A stretch of 64,000 bases of DNA from Perognathus longimembris pacificus. Lineage: Eukaryota > Chordata > Mammalia > Rodentia > Heteromyidae. The notes under the pieces are model-generated. The model saw only the letters and a list, made by a program, of their open reading frames with translations, was not told the origin of the DNA and made no database searches. The stretch lies in the NCBI RefSeq assembly GCF_023159225.1, contig NC_063169.1, forward strand, positions 60,909,934-60,973,933. Reading direction: 5' to 3'. A program made the position numbers and the translations under genes. Below, in pieces: positions 35,600-49,964 of the stretch; the first letter of the stretch is position 1, and each line of letters starts with the position of its first letter.

Positions 35600-35978
35600 A
35601 TGTTGAATGCCATTCCAATCTCCCCCGCCTCCCCACAACAACCACCCCATCCATGTGCTAAAATACAAGGCTCCACAGGGGGGCGCTGTGGACCTTCAGG
35701 AGGGGGCTCTGAGGGATGTCCTCAGGTCATTGCAGGTGTGCTTCTGAAAGGCATTGTGGGATGCCGGGTTCTTTTTTTCTTTGGCTTTCCTGCCATCAGG
35801 TGAGCAGTTTGTTCCAGCAGGGGCTCAAGGGCTCCTTGCCATTGTCATCTGGTACATCCAGAGACCCAAAGCCATGAATCCATTCCATCTTCAACTGGGA
35901 CTTCTAAGAACTATGAGCTGAAATCAATTCCTTGCTCTTTATAATTTTTCCTGTAGTGACAGAAAGCTGGCAAGCACG
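35600..35978 (+). mobile_element. MaLR-like (ORR/MT/MST style) LTR remnant
   Basis: GCGCTGTGGACCTTCAGGAG, CAGGTCATTGCAGGTGTGCT, GCCATCAGGTGAGCAGTTTG, AACTATGAGCTGAAATCAAT and AGTGACAGAAAGCTGGCAAG keep the order of a rodent/mammal MaLR-type repeat. No internal region is present. Confidence 0.5.
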
Positions 35979-35979
35979 G

Positions 35980-36517
35980 AGTGGCTAGACAGTTTCCAGT
36001 TCCTACATGTAAACGCTGTCTTGGATTATGCTTTGTGTTGTGATCCTAAGAGTTGAAGTTTGGTGAGAGCAAACACGACACCTGTGCCGCCTCAGAGCCA
36101 TTGAAGGGGAGGGAGGGAACCCCCAGTTCTGCTGGCAGCCTCTCCCCCTCAGGCTTAGGGTGGTAGGCCTCAGCACGACTCGTGCACGACTCCTTGTTTG
36201 TCTAGCCCATTCACTCTCTCGCTGTCTGCAATCGACCCCGTGGCTCCTACTTTCCCAGCCTCTGGTCACCACATCAGAACAGAAGGTCAGCCTCCCTCAT
36301 CCTGGGTCCTCCAGCCTCCATTCCCACAGACACTGAGCCAAGTTTAGGAATGGGATGGACCTTCTGGGCCCGGAATGACCCAAGGCCAGATCCTGTGCTT
36401 CTGGGCTGGAGCCCCAGTCCTGCTGAGCTACCTAATGGCATTCTTTCTGCCTCCTCTCCTCCACCGCTGTCTTCTAGGTGACCCCTTTCTTCAGCTCCAC
36501 CTATGGTTACATATCAG
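35980..36517. other. intergenic, nothing recognised
   Basis: Moderately GC-rich; no gene or repeat supported. Confidence 0.4.
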
Positions 36518-36756
36518 TGATGCTGGGACTGGGGCTTGAACTCAGGACCTGGGTGATGTCTCTTAGATTGTTTCACTCAAAGCTGGTACGCTTCCACTTT
36601 CGCCACAGCTCCACTTCTGGATCTCTTGTGGTGGTTAATCGGGGAGAAGAGTCTCACAGACTTTCCTGTTCAGAAAGTCTGGCTCAAACCGTGATCCTCA
36701 GATCTCAGACTCCTGAGTAGTAAGGACCACAGGTGTGAGCCACCAGCACCTGACTA
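36518..36756 (-). mobile_element. B1-Geo dimeric SINE, antisense
   Basis: GGGGCTTGAACTCAGGACCT, CGCCACAGCTCCACTTCTGG and ACCACAGGTGTGAGCCACCA. Confidence 0.93.
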
Positions 36757-37344
36757 TCTATGGCCATTTGTCCATCATTGAGAAAGCCTTCCTTTACCAC
36801 ATTTCCCTCCGTATCTCTCAGCCTAAGTAGTTCTCAGGTCCTGACAGTGAATCCTGAACAGTGCCTCATGTGGCCAACTTCTCTGGCCCTCATCCTCTTG
36901 GACTCCTCTCTAGTTCAGAGCCCTCCTGACAAAGTCAGCCCTGGCCTCTCGTGAGGCCTAGCTTCCATCTGCCTCACTTCTCCTATCTCTGGAGCCGCCA
37001 GTAGCCTTGGACACAGTGATTTAAACAGGGAGACCTCACAGATTCCAGATCCCTCCCTGACTGGCTGCTCCTTCTTCGTTCCTGCGACTCCTTGGAGGCC
37101 TTCCGGGCTCACACACGTTGGAGTACCCTGGGCCTTTGTCCGGGCCTTGTTCCCTCTTATTTTATTCTCTGATTTTAAGTACCACAGCCATATAGCCCCG
37201 CTCCCTCTCTCCATTCCTGTTACTATTGTACTATTGCTTTTTCCATTCACTCCAAAGAGGGAGATTTGTTGTTCCCTCTACTCAAAACACTCACCACCTC
37301 CTTCTTTTATGATTTTACCCCTTTCTCATTTTTTGAGAAAGTGG
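36757..37344. other. intergenic, nothing recognised
   Basis: No supported gene or named repeat. Confidence 0.4.
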
Positions 37345-37573
37345 CTGCTCTGGGGCTTGAACTCAGGACCTGTGCACTTTTAAAAAAATTGTTTTGCTCA
37401 AGGCTAATGCGCTGTTCCTTGAGCCACAGTCCTGCTTCTGGCTTTTTGATAGTTTTTTTTGCAGATACAAATCTCACAGACTTTCCTGGCCCAGCTGGCT
37501 TTAAACTGTGATCCACAGATCTCAGCCTCCCGGGTAGCTAGGATTCCAGGTGTGAGCCACCTGTGCCCAGCTT
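37345..37573 (-). mobile_element. B1-Geo dimeric SINE, antisense
   Basis: TGGGGCTTGAACTCAGGACC, TTGAGCCACAGTCCTGCTTC and GTAGCTAGGATTCCAGGTGT. Confidence 0.94.
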
Positions 37574-37634
37574 TCTCTTCATAATTTTTAACATCACCTG
37601 AAAAATTAGAATTCCACAAGAAGAGAAATTTAGT

Positions 37635-37725
37635 CTGTCTTGGGCACTGCTATAGCTCCATGTTTACAGCGGTGATTAAAATACTGATAGGCACTCAATA
37701 AATATTAAATACAACTAATTAAACA
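37635..37725 (+). mobile_element. possible LINE2 3' end
   Basis: TAGGCACTCAATAAATATTA within a GGGCACTG...TAGCTCC context resembles the L2 3' terminal region. Confidence 0.35.
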
Positions 37726-37832
37726 ATAGCATACGGTATGCTGCTGGTGGCTGCGATCTGCTCATGTATTAAGAACTGCACTGATGACTTGTGAACCCCT
37801 AAGAGCTCAGTGAGCCTTTTCCCCACCCTGAT

Positions 37833-38043
37833 GCCTGGAGGTTCAGTGCTGGGCATGGGTACTGTCCCTGGGCTCCTTTTGTTCAAAGCTAACACTCTAC
37901 CACTTGAGTCACAGTGCCACTTCTGCCTTTGGAGATAAGAGTCTCACAGATTTTCCTGCCTGGGCTGGCTTTGAACCGCCATCCTCTGATCTCAATCTCC
38001 TTATCAGCTTGGATTCTATGTATGAGGCGCTGGCACCTGGCTG
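37833..38043 (-). mobile_element. B1-Geo dimeric SINE, antisense
   Basis: CTCTACCACTTGAGTCACAG, CCTGCCTGGGCTGGCTTTGA and GAGGCGCTGGCACCTGGC. The linker between monomers is shortened. Confidence 0.92.
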
Positions 38044-39582
38044 CAGTAAACTTGAAGCAGTCTGCATTTAAGATTTGGTGGTTGAGTTCTGTTCATTAAT
38101 TGCATTAGCAATATTTTTATTTTCTCAGGTGGAATGTTTACAAAGAAATTCTGTCTCATGGATGACTTTTTGTTTCCTGAGAGCTAAATTATGCAAACCA
38201 AAAAAAAAAAAAGACCAGAAAAAGTACTGGATTTGTTTCCTTTATGTGCTATTTTTCAAAATATAGTGAGTCTCTAGCATTCTCTAGAGGATATTATCAA
38301 CCTATACAACAATCAAAGAGAGATTGTCTGAAAAATAATGCTATTCATTTGACAGTAGCATAGCACTGCAATGGGAGACCATGTGCCAGAGTAAGATATG
38401 AACAAATGCTCTGTTGAGAACGGCTTCTCTGAATTGTTGCAGTCTTACAGAATGTTAAAGATAGTCTTTGTGATTGCAGTTTGGACATATGCGTGAGGTG
38501 GGCATAGAACATGGATTTTTTTTGGGGGGGGGGAAGACAGATGGAAAGTATCTCTTGAAACAACTTAGAAGTCCCTGGAAGCCATATTTATCTCAGATAG
38601 CCTGCACCTCCCTTCATTACTTTGTAGCATTAAGTTTGGGTCGGACACAAACAATTTTATGGTGAATTCAGTAACAATCATCTTGGAAATTAAGATTTTG
38701 CTGAAATAACACCCGAGCTCATATCTGGCGGGTTTGGGGCCACCTCAATTATTCTTTTTGGCCAATGCTCTGGTGAGCCCACCATTGCCTGGTGAGCCCT
38801 CATTCCAGTAGGCAACTGACTCCGTTTGGAGTGCTCTGCCCATCTTGAACAGTGTCCGCCTTACTTTCGGATAGGAGAAAAAAGTGTCCAGACTCAGCTT
38901 GTTCAAATCGAACTCCAAACCAGGAACCAGGCATTTCTCCAAGGACAAATCCTTTCAATGGGAAATCTCGTTAGAAAATACAACTTGGGAGCTAGAGATG
39001 GCATTTCCATTGGCGCAATCATTATTTCCAAACCTTTCCGTAAACAGCGCTAGAAAATACTTTCTTATCTTGGAATTAACATTTTTGTAGCACAGATTAC
39101 ATTGTGATATTGCCATATGTGAAAACAGTTTATTTCACATTCACCCCGGGACTAGTTTCTAAAAGATAAAAGCACATCCTCAGCTTATACGATTGACATT
39201 TTAATTAAGACTTGGTAAGTTCTGTAAAGTTAAATGAATTGGTTTTACAGCTAGACACCCTCGTTGTGACGAAATTCTTGAATCTAAACCAGATGAACAT
39301 TTCTTTTGCTTAGGGTTGTAGCTCCATAGTAGCCTGCAACCCCCGTACTACAAAACAAACGCAGAACTCCAAAGAAATGAGACACAATTCTGTATTTTAT
39401 TCTACCACTTTATATACATATGATCTCATATAATAATTCTAATACAGTTAGCAATTTGATGCAGTTCCTTTTTCTACAAGCTTGCGTGTATGGTGAAATT
39501 ACAATTATTTAAAAATCTCTTGAAATAGTTCCTATGTGTGTGGTTGCTGTTATGCTACCACTAGGCAAATAAGTTCATTTGG

Positions 39583-39587
<5 letters not shown>
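38044..39587. other. intergenic, nothing recognised
   Basis: AT-rich with one T8G10 run (38516-38533). No gene or named repeat. Confidence 0.45.

Positions 39588-39624
<37 letters not shown>
39588..39624. repeat. (GT)n microsatellite at SINE tail
   Basis: About 18 GT units immediately before an antisense SINE. Confidence 0.97.
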
Positions 39625-39625
<1 letters not shown>

Positions 39626-39842
39626 GGTTACTGGGGCTTGAACTTAGCAGCTTTTCTCACTTGGGAGTTTGCTCAAGGCTGACACTGTCTGAGTTGAGCC
39701 ATACTTCTACTTCCTGCTTTTTGCTGTTGATTAGATGAGAGCTTCTCCAGTTTGACTTCCTGAGCTGGCCTTGAACCTCAATCCTCAGATCTCAGCCTCC
39801 TTAATCACTAGGATTACAGATGTGAGCCCACAGCGCCTGGCT
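39625..39842 (-). mobile_element. B1-Geo dimeric SINE, antisense
   Basis: CTGGGGCTTGAACTTAGCAG, GAGCTGGCCTTGAACCTCAA and CACTAGGATTACAGATGTGA. Confidence 0.9.
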
Positions 39843-42208
39843 TATTTAGCTTATTCATTTGAGGAGGTTGCTTTCCAATTTTGTTTTGTGATTATGGAAA
39901 AACTCTTCATATTTCACACTCAATTCTATAAACACTGCTAGAAAATACTTTTTTTTATTAATCTAAGTAGGTAATCATTTTTTCAGGTGCATGCTTGTTT
40001 CCACTGTATAATTTTAATATTAGAAAATATGTAGATTTTCTTGCCTTTTCCTTCTTAAAGAGTAGCATGCTGGTCATGCTTTTCTTCATCTTGCTTACTT
40101 TGCAATCATTCCTGTATTCTGGAGACCACTTTTATTCTAAAGTGTAGAGTCATCAGTTCTTTTACCTATTGCCAAAATGCACCAGAACTTTTTCCATCAG
40201 TCTCTTATTGATAGAAGGTTGGACACACAACCTATCCTGTCTGTGTCACCCGGTAGCCATTTTCCACTAGGAAGGAGTTTAGTGACAGCTTCCCGGCAAA
40301 TTAATAGTCTAGCTCTACAGGGGCCTCCTGAGGTGCTTGTCCAATCAAGGAGTGACTCATCTTAGAGATATGGTCTCACCTCCCTGGGGCCTTGTCTCTT
40401 GAGCAACTAGACAGCAGCCTCTTGCTGCAGCTGTCGAATTTGGGGTTCTACCCAGCTTAGCAGGGCTCCCTCTCCAAATCCCAACCTCTGCCCTTCCATT
40501 CCCTCACCTGTAAGGATAATGGGGTACTACCCACTTCATTTCGCTTGAGAGTATGTGACCTAACTCTTTAAGTGCTAACATGTAGATAAGAGCCCCACCA
40601 TGGCTTTAAACCTCAGTGCTCAGATCTCATCCTCCTGAGTGGCTACGATTATAGGAATGAGCTACCGGAACCTGGCTTAAGTTAACAGTTATGACTCAGA
40701 CGGGAGGAAAGTACTCCTAAAGAGCTGTCCACTATTAGTTAGCTAGCAAAACACAATGCCTTTCTTTTTTAACGTCAGGATACACCGGACTCATCCTTCC
40801 GTGTATGTCAAAATACAAGAATTTTGAGATTCCTAGAGATAGATAAGAGGATCCAAAATTTTTTTTAAAAAAGGATCTCATTTTTCATTTTCTACCATTA
40901 ATACAGACTTTCTGTTCGTGCCCTCTAAGCCAATGACTTCTTGAACACATATTTTACCTCTTTGTTCCTTCTTTAAAGAAAGGAAGGCTTGTTACAATAG
41001 CAATGAATAATCTAATGGGGTCCTGCTGCTGCTCCCTACTGCTTTCAAGTAAGTGTGTTGTCACACTCTATCTACCATCCACACCCCCACCCAGCCTGCC
41101 CCCAATTAAGGTGCCAACCCCTGCCTTGCTCTCAGCCACCCGAGAACTGATTGCCCCTCACACGTCACTCAGGCCTCTTCTTCCCACATCTCCGTGGGGC
41201 ACCCCTTCCTTGGAGATGCTTTTTAGCTCCTGGTTTAGCAGAGGCAAGACCTGTTTAGCATTTTAAAGGTAATATTATATATATTCTTGACTTTTACCAG
41301 GCTAGACACCCTGGGGACTGACTTTTAATAGAAGTAATGGAATTTAATTTTTCTACTTGCGAGGTATGCACATTTATCTTCCAAATAAAATAGTATGAGA
41401 CCTCATGTAGCACCAAGAAAATTTCAAAAGAAATTATTTTCTTTGTATAACCTAACACCGAGTTTTTGAACAAAGCAGAAGAGCTGTTTTTGATATTTCG
41501 AATTGAGAGCTTGAATATAATTATCATTAATTACACTGAGAATGTCAGTGCTAACTTCAAATTTTGCTGTAGTTATTTATGATTGCAAAATAGCTTGGAA
41601 AATAGTGCTTCTCCCAGGCCTATTTTCCTGGTGCTTTCCATTAAAAACAAAAAGAAATCCTTCTGCACAACCAAATATACTTAATAATTGGAGTCATAAA
41701 TACAAACAAAATATATAGTCTATAAACATACAATTCCAATTATACAAATATAACATCTAAACAAGATACATAATGTATAATGACATAAGTATGTAATCCT
41801 AATTATATACGCATATATACATGTTTGTTCACATGTGATACTACCACTTGAGCTCATCGTATCCCAAACAACTTCACCCCCACTGTCACGCTGTCCTATC
41901 CCATTCTTCTCTTCTTAATACCACTTCAACAGGTTTCATTGTTCCATTTTCATACATGCAAATACACTTCAATTCTATGATCCTCCTGCGTCTTCTCCTA
42001 TAACCTCCCCTTCCCACAAGTACCTATCTATCCTCCAAGCCAGCTTGCTTCCCTTTCCTGCCATTTTTTTTTTCCCACCAGACATGCGTTTATCCTAATT
42101 TGTTCAGAATCACCTCTGCATTGCTTCCGCCTTCCTTACCCCTTGGCCCTTCACTGAACAACAGTTTTCATGGAGACTCTAATACCACCTTCATACAGAG
42201 TTCATTTC
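39843..42208. other. intergenic; one truncated SINE, otherwise unassigned
   Basis: A B1-like antisense scrap lies at 40583-40678 (AGATCTCATCCTCCTGAGTG, GGCTACGATTATAGGAATGA). The pyrimidine-rich segment 41870-42200 could be old L1 3' sequence, but I could not confirm it. No gene is seen. Confidence 0.45.
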
Positions 42209-42224
42209 AAAATTATGCGATGGC

Positions 42225-42432
42225 GGGCTGGGGATATAGCCTAGTGGCAAGAGTGCCTGCCTCGGATACACGAGGCCCTAGGTTCGATTCCCCAGCACCA
42301 CATATACAGAAAACGGCCAGAAGCGGCGCTGTGGCTCAAGTGGCAGAGTGCTAGCCTTGAGCGGGAAGAAGCCAGGGACAGTGCTCAGGCCCTGAGTCCA
42401 AGGCCCAGGACTGGCAAAAAAAAAAAAAAAAA
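42225..42432 (+). mobile_element. IDL-Geo SINE, young, perfect 16-bp target-site duplication
   Basis: A complete ID-like head and Geo monomer with a long uninterrupted A tail. AAAATTATGCGATGGC at 42209-42224 is repeated exactly at 42433-42448. The body differs at only about two positions from the copy at 59352, indicating recent insertions of one active subfamily. Confidence 0.98.
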
Positions 42433-42448
42433 AAATTATGCGATGGCA

Positions 42449-43319
42449 TATTTTTCTTTAAAGAAAGGGAAAAAAACCTAACCAAGCACCATCATCCAAA
42501 AGTATCTTGTACAATCAAAAGCTACTTGACAAGGTGTACTGGGTAACTCGATTTGGTGTTTTAAGGCCAATGTGGGGCATAACCGATTTTTTTTCCAAAT
42601 ATATTTTTGTCTGGATGTCAAATACAGTTTAATTGCAGATTTAGTTTAATGTTAAAATTTATGGAATGGAGCTAATTTTCACAATTCATAAACTGACATA
42701 TCAAAGCACTACCAGTTTATAGCTGTCTGCCTGTGTGGATGATTTTGTATGGTCTGAGAATGATGTTATAAATATCCAAGTAGATGGGAATCTGCCATCT
42801 CAAACACCTCCCCCCACTGCCCCTCGCCAGGTAACAGGCGCCTGGGTCTCCAAAGCGAGCACACCTGATGAACTTGGACCTGCTCAGTGGGTTTACACAG
42901 CAGGCCCAGAACCAGGCCTGTGTAAATTGCTTCAAGCCGAAACCACCAACTCGCAAAGCACAACCTGGAACATTCAGTACCCTCCAGCCACTGTCACCCA
43001 GGGTGCTCCTTAAATCCCTCACGCCTTCCCACCATTAGGCCTCCGGTCTCCTGAAGCTCCTCAGTCACCATGGCGTCCTTCTGTAGCTTTCCTTAAAATT
43101 GATCTAGTCCCTTGAGGCGTTTTCTGCTCTTTCTTTAGTCTCATACCCCACAAATGGCCTTTGACCCCTCCCCCCCAAAATGTGATGTGCCCCCTGGAAC
43201 AGAGCAACAGATCACCTTAGGTAAGGAGCCTGATTTTCTGCATCTCTTCTTCCTGTACACAAACTTGGGTGCTGGAGATGATAACACTGAAGACCCTCCC
43301 AGCTCTAAAGACATCTGAA

Positions 43320-43323
<4 letters not shown>
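42449..43323. other. intergenic, nothing recognised
   Basis: Short GC-richer part at 42800-43080 with ORFs on both strands, none convincing. Confidence 0.4.

Positions 43324-43350
<27 letters not shown>
43324..43350. repeat. (GT)n microsatellite near SINE tail
   Basis: About 13 GT units, then GTGCAC-type sequence before an antisense SINE. Confidence 0.95.
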
Positions 43351-43351
<1 letters not shown>

Positions 43352-43369
43352 ATGTGCACATGCGCATAT

Positions 43370-43603
43370 GAGTGCACCAGTACTAGGGTTTGAACTCAGG
43401 GCCTTGCTGTTTTGCTTGGCTTTTTCTGCTCTGGCTGGCAGTCTACCACTTAAGTCACACACCTTCCTTTGTATTTTTTTTGCTAGTTAATTGGGGATCA
43501 GAGTTTCCTGGACTTCCCTGCCCAGGCTGGCTTTGAACCTTGACCCTCAGATCTTAGCCTCCTGGGTAGGTAGGATTACAGGCATGAGCCACCTGTGCCC
43601 AGC
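43370..43603 (-). mobile_element. B1-Geo dimeric SINE, antisense
   Basis: GTTTGAACTCAGGGCCTTGC, AGTTAATTGGGGATCAGAGT and GGTAGGATTACAGGCATGAG. Confidence 0.92.
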
Positions 43604-44814
43604 TTGACTTCTGAATCTGTTAGTCAACCACTGTTCTTGCCAGTGTACTCTGAACTTGTATCTCGTGTCTCTCTAGGAGGTAGACACACCTTTCAGCTGT
43701 AGGTTCTGCATTTCAGCTGAAGTTCTGCATTTGTGATTACACCCAGTAGACTCTAGAATTCACCAAGGAGGTCAGTATGCAAGCCAGAGGGAAACAGAAG
43801 CCCTGAATGCTCCAAGGAGACTTGAGCAAGTGAATAAGAAGTTCAAGTCCAAAGGAAATAGAAGAGGAAGTGGTGGGGAAATATCTCCATTGCCCAGCCT
43901 AGTGAAGTTTATGACAGAGGTCAAAAGTGAGTAGGTTTTGTGATTAACAATGATTAATTTATAAACAGCCTTCCCTCCAGAGAGCAAAGAGTCCTTTATT
44001 TCCTAATTGGGCAGCGCTGTGCCCATAAATAAAAGAGAATCACAGCTGCCTGAGGAGAACACACTCTGAGGAGGCAGGCTTGTTCTTGTCTCTCTCCTGA
44101 TTTACTAGATGACCTTGGGCAAGTCATTTATCTTCCTCCAATACAGTTTGCCTAATTGTAAAATGGAAATAAAAATACTCACTGTCTTTGCTGAAGATTA
44201 ATGAGAGAGATGAATGTTCCTTTTCTCCCAGAGGGGAAAAGACCCAGTATAGGAAAGCAAAAAAACCTGTTAAGTTCCTTTCTCAAAACTTAACAACATA
44301 ACAATAAACTCCTAGAAAGCTCTTAGCGTCCTGGGTGAAAACAAAGCAAAAAAAAATTCACCTTTGATTACTAGCTGGGAGTTTCAGGCCTGTTTGGTCT
44401 CACAGCTGCAATCTCCAAGCCTGGCTCTGAATTTATTCCTCACAAGTTCAACACTTCTGCTGTGAGCAAAAGAACAAATCAGTATTTCCGCGACTCACTT
44501 TGCTTCCCGTGGAAGGATACTGGCTACTACGAGTGGTGGTAGGCAGATCATCCCACCCTATCCCTAATTTTCCCAATAAATAATGTGCTGATCATTTCCT
44601 GATTTTCTTTAGTAGCATCATTCCAACCTACGGGAATATTTCCCCTTTAAGAGTCAAGTCTTTACGAGGGAGCGTTGAGATATAAAGATAAACGTGATGT
44701 GAACATGTATCCTTGAAAAGGGTGTGTGTGTGTGGAGGGGGGAACCCGTTAGAGCCATCTTAAAGACCAAGTTCTAGCTGAACAAAACGAGCTCTGGAGG
44801 CTTGGGCAACGCCT
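43604..44814. other. intergenic upstream of the CpG island; one MIR
   Basis: Apart from the MIR at 44085-44185 nothing is recognised. Rodent SINEs stop here and do not resume until 49143. Confidence 0.5.
44085..44185 (+). mobile_element. MIR SINE fragment
   Basis: GATGACCTTGGGCAAGTCAT, then TTGTAAAATGGAAATAAAAA is a clear MIR core and 3' region. Confidence 0.85.
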
Positions 44815-44882
44815 TAAAATTCTCCAGTGTGGGCGCTGGGGGGCGCTGTGGGTCCGCTTTGGCGAGGACGAGGTAGCGCCGC

Positions 44883-45129
44883 GCGCTGCGCAGGGCGGGC
44901 CGGGTACGTCCCTCCAGCCAGCGCCCGGGAGCGGCGCACTCCCCCGCGTGCACCGCCGCGAGCCGGGCGCCCGCAGGGCGGCCTGGGTGACCCAGTGCCG
45001 AGCCCCGCGCTGCGCAGGGCGGGCCGGGTACGTCCCACCGGCCTGCGCCCGGGAGCGGCGCACTCCCCCGCGTGCACCGCCGCGAGCCGGGCGCCCGCAG
45101 GGCGGCCTGGGTGACCCTGTGGCGAGCCC
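44883..45129. repeat. tandem duplication, two copies of 124 bp
   Basis: The motif GCGCTGCGCAGGGCGGGCCG begins at 44883 and again at 45007. The two copies run in register for 124 bp, to the shared GGCCTGGGTGACCC. They differ at a few positions, for example CCTCCAGCCAG against CACCGGCCTG, so the duplication is fairly recent or homogenised. It lies at the upstream edge of the SAMD5 CpG island and doubles its GC boxes. It also makes the ORFs there internally repetitive. Confidence 0.95.
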
Positions 45130-46273
45130 ACACGCAGCCCCACAGCTGTTCGCATTTGTGTCTCCCCGGGCTGCCCCGACAGACAGCTGTCTTTAACGTG
45201 AGCTTTTCGAGTCCGGTTGCGGAAGGAAGAAACTGGGCACCCACCCCACCCCACCCAACCACAGGGCGCATTTCAGGTGCGCCCACTCGGGAGCGTTTCC
45301 TGGGCGTAATGGACAAAGCTGTCCTCAGATCGCCCCGGGGTCGCGAGGATCTGATCTAGGGAGCAATCCTCCGGCTCCCCAACTCCCCCTACCCCGTCGG
45401 GTGCCCGCGCCGCAGCTCGGGGGGGGGGCGAGGGGCTGGCACGCCCCGGGAGGAAGCGGGGAGACCGGGCCTCGCTTCCCCACAGCCTTCGGGGTCCCCA
45501 GCCAATCCCCAGCCCCGAAGGCTGATGCTGCTGAACTCTATCTAGAGAAGCAAGTCCCACAGAGTCGCCTGAAGCGAGCGGCACGGTGGGGGTGGGGGGC
45601 GTTCCCGACGGGCACCCGAACCCACGCTGGGAGAAGGGGGCGTCGGCCGCCGTCCGGGCTCTCCCGGACTGAGCGTCGCCCGCCCCGTGCGCCCACCCGG
45701 GCGGCAGAGCCACCGAGGCCACCCCGGCCCAGGCCAGGAAGAGCGGGGGACGTGGGGGAAGGCGCCGGGCGGGCGCGGGGAGGTGACCCGCCGGAGAGGA
45801 GAAAGTACGGCCATTCCCAAACTTTCACAATCTGGGGGTGTCGAGGGAGGGAGGGAGGGGCGCCCGCAGGAGCCGCAGCCAAGCCCGCGCCGCCCGCGCC
45901 GGGACCACCGTGGGTGACCCCGGCCGCAGCCCGATCGCCGGGCGAGGATCGAGCGTGAGCGCGCGATCGGAGAGGAGCAAGCTTCGAGGCGCGTCCCGAA
46001 GGGAGGGAGGACGGACGGACGGACACCAGAGCTCCCCGCCTCGCCCCTCCGTGCGGGGGCCCCGGGGGCGGGCCCTGGGGTGGGCCTCCGGGCGCACCCG
46101 CCGCCGCCCTCCGCCAGGCTCGGGAAGAAGTGAGCGCAGGGACGCCCACGGCCCGGAGAAGTCGACAGCAGCGAGCAGGAACCAGGGCGGCCGCCGAAGC
46201 CCACCGGGAGGACGCCGGTGGTGCCCGGCGCACGGCGAAGCCCGGCGCGGGGAGCCCGCCTCGCCGGTGCGGG

Positions 46274-46290
46274 GCGCGCGCGCGCGCGCG
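46274..46290. repeat. (GC)8 alternating tract in SAMD5 promoter/5' UTR
   Basis: This is an uninterrupted alternating CG tract inside the CpG island, of a kind prone to form Z-DNA. It lies about 490 bp upstream of the SAMD5 start codon. Confidence 0.85.
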
Positions 46291-46430
46291 GGAGAAGGAT
46301 GCGGCGCGCGGCCCCGGGACGGTCCCGGCTGGGGCAAGTCCCGGGCGGGGCGGCGCGGCGCTGACCGGCGGGGACCGAGGGGTGTGCCCGGGCCCCGCCC
46401 GCCTCCGCCCCTCCCGCGCCCGCCCCGCGC

Positions 46431-46479
46431 CCCTCCCCTCCCCTCCCCTCCCCTCCCCGTGCCGGCGGCGGCGGCGGCG
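46431..46479. repeat. (CCCCT)n followed by (GGC)n
   Basis: A C-rich pentamer repeat (CCCCT units, 46431-46458) is followed after four bases by GGC triplets (46462-46479). Both are GC-box or G-quadruplex-prone low-complexity sequence just upstream of the probable SAMD5 transcription start. Confidence 0.9.
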
Positions 46480-46603
46480 CATCCAGGGGCGGCGCGGAGC
46501 CGAGCGGCTTAGCCGAGCCGCCAGTGGCTGGGAGCTCGGCGGTGGCTCGGGGGATTCCCTCAGCGGCTGTCACGCTGCTGCCTCTCCCCGGCGGCGGCTT
46601 CGG

Positions 46604-46636
46604 ATGGCGTTCCTCCCGCCCGACCCTTCGGCTTAA
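46604..46636 (+). promoter_or_regulatory. upstream ORF (10 codons) in SAMD5 5' leader
   Basis: An ATG at 46604 opens a 10-codon frame (MAFLPPDPSA, then TAA) that closes 138 bases before the SAMD5 ATG. Its context has C at -3 and G at +4, so initiation would be moderate at best. It matters only if transcription starts upstream of 46604, which is likely but not shown. Another short ATG frame starts at 46299. Confidence 0.5.
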
Positions 46637-49142
<2,506 letters not shown>

Positions 49143-49243
49143 ACTTACTGAACTGCGTAGCTCAGGTTGGCCTCAAATTGGTAATCCTTCTGCCTTAGCC
49201 TCCTAAATGCTGAGACAGGTATGCAGTAACATGTCTGGTTTTC
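49143..49243 (-). mobile_element. B1-like monomer, antisense
   Basis: GTAGCTCAGGTTGGCCTCAA, TCTGCCTTAGCCTCCTAAAT and GCTGAGACAGGTATGCAGTA form a B1 in reverse. Confidence 0.85.
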
Positions 49244-49964
49244 AACTTGGTGTCATATAAATCCTATACTGATAATGTTTGATAAATGCCCTGTTCACTC
49301 TCTGTATATACTTACCTTGCCTTTTCCAGATAAGAAGGAATGCATTGGAGGCACAAGTGTTCTCATTACCTCCTTCATAGATGTTCCAGCTGTGACCCAA
49401 AAATTGGAACTGACAAATTTTATCATGAGCTACAATAATACACACCGATGTAGGAATTTTAATTAAGGTACTTGCACTTGAACATGCAAGTGTCAAGTAG
49501 CTGATCACGTTCATTTGGAATTTGTTGCTTAGATATAAATTGGCTCTCAAGTGTTGGATTTTGAGGGATTTAGAATTTTTCTTTTTTTCTCATACAACTC
49601 ATTCCCTCAAGAACAGTGTTGAGAGTTTTTCATTAAAGTGTGACTCACATTGTAAGTTTTTCACCATCCTTGGCTCTATCATTAGATCATGTAATATATG
49701 TGCATTTGGCATTCTGTTTGCTGGACCGCTTCAGCCTCCTTTATAGACTGTGTATTAGGAATCCGTTCATGTTTGTACATTGCTAAGGATATTAGAGGGT
49801 TTGCCATCGGATCAAACCAAAGATGATCAAGATGGGGATGGTGAGTCTTTTGCAAAGGAGTGTTCAGTTGAAGTACTTCTCCAAGAATTACCTGAAAAGA
49901 CTGTAGGATTTGCTTTCATAACAGTGAAGGTATCCTGGCTTAACGACCAGCAAGTTACAAATGC
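49244..49964. other. intron, nothing recognised
   Basis: No supported feature. Confidence 0.45.

Noticed and set aside
44774..45316. Minus-strand 180-codon ORF with internal repetition
   Set aside because: The repetition comes from the 124-bp tandem duplication; nothing supports coding.
45538..46573. Minus-strand ORFs of 314 and 343 codons, and + strand ORFs of 185 and 224 codons, in the CpG island
   Set aside because: Stops are rare in such GC-rich DNA, the frames overlap on both strands, composition is Arg/Pro/Gly/Ala-rich and no domain is visible.
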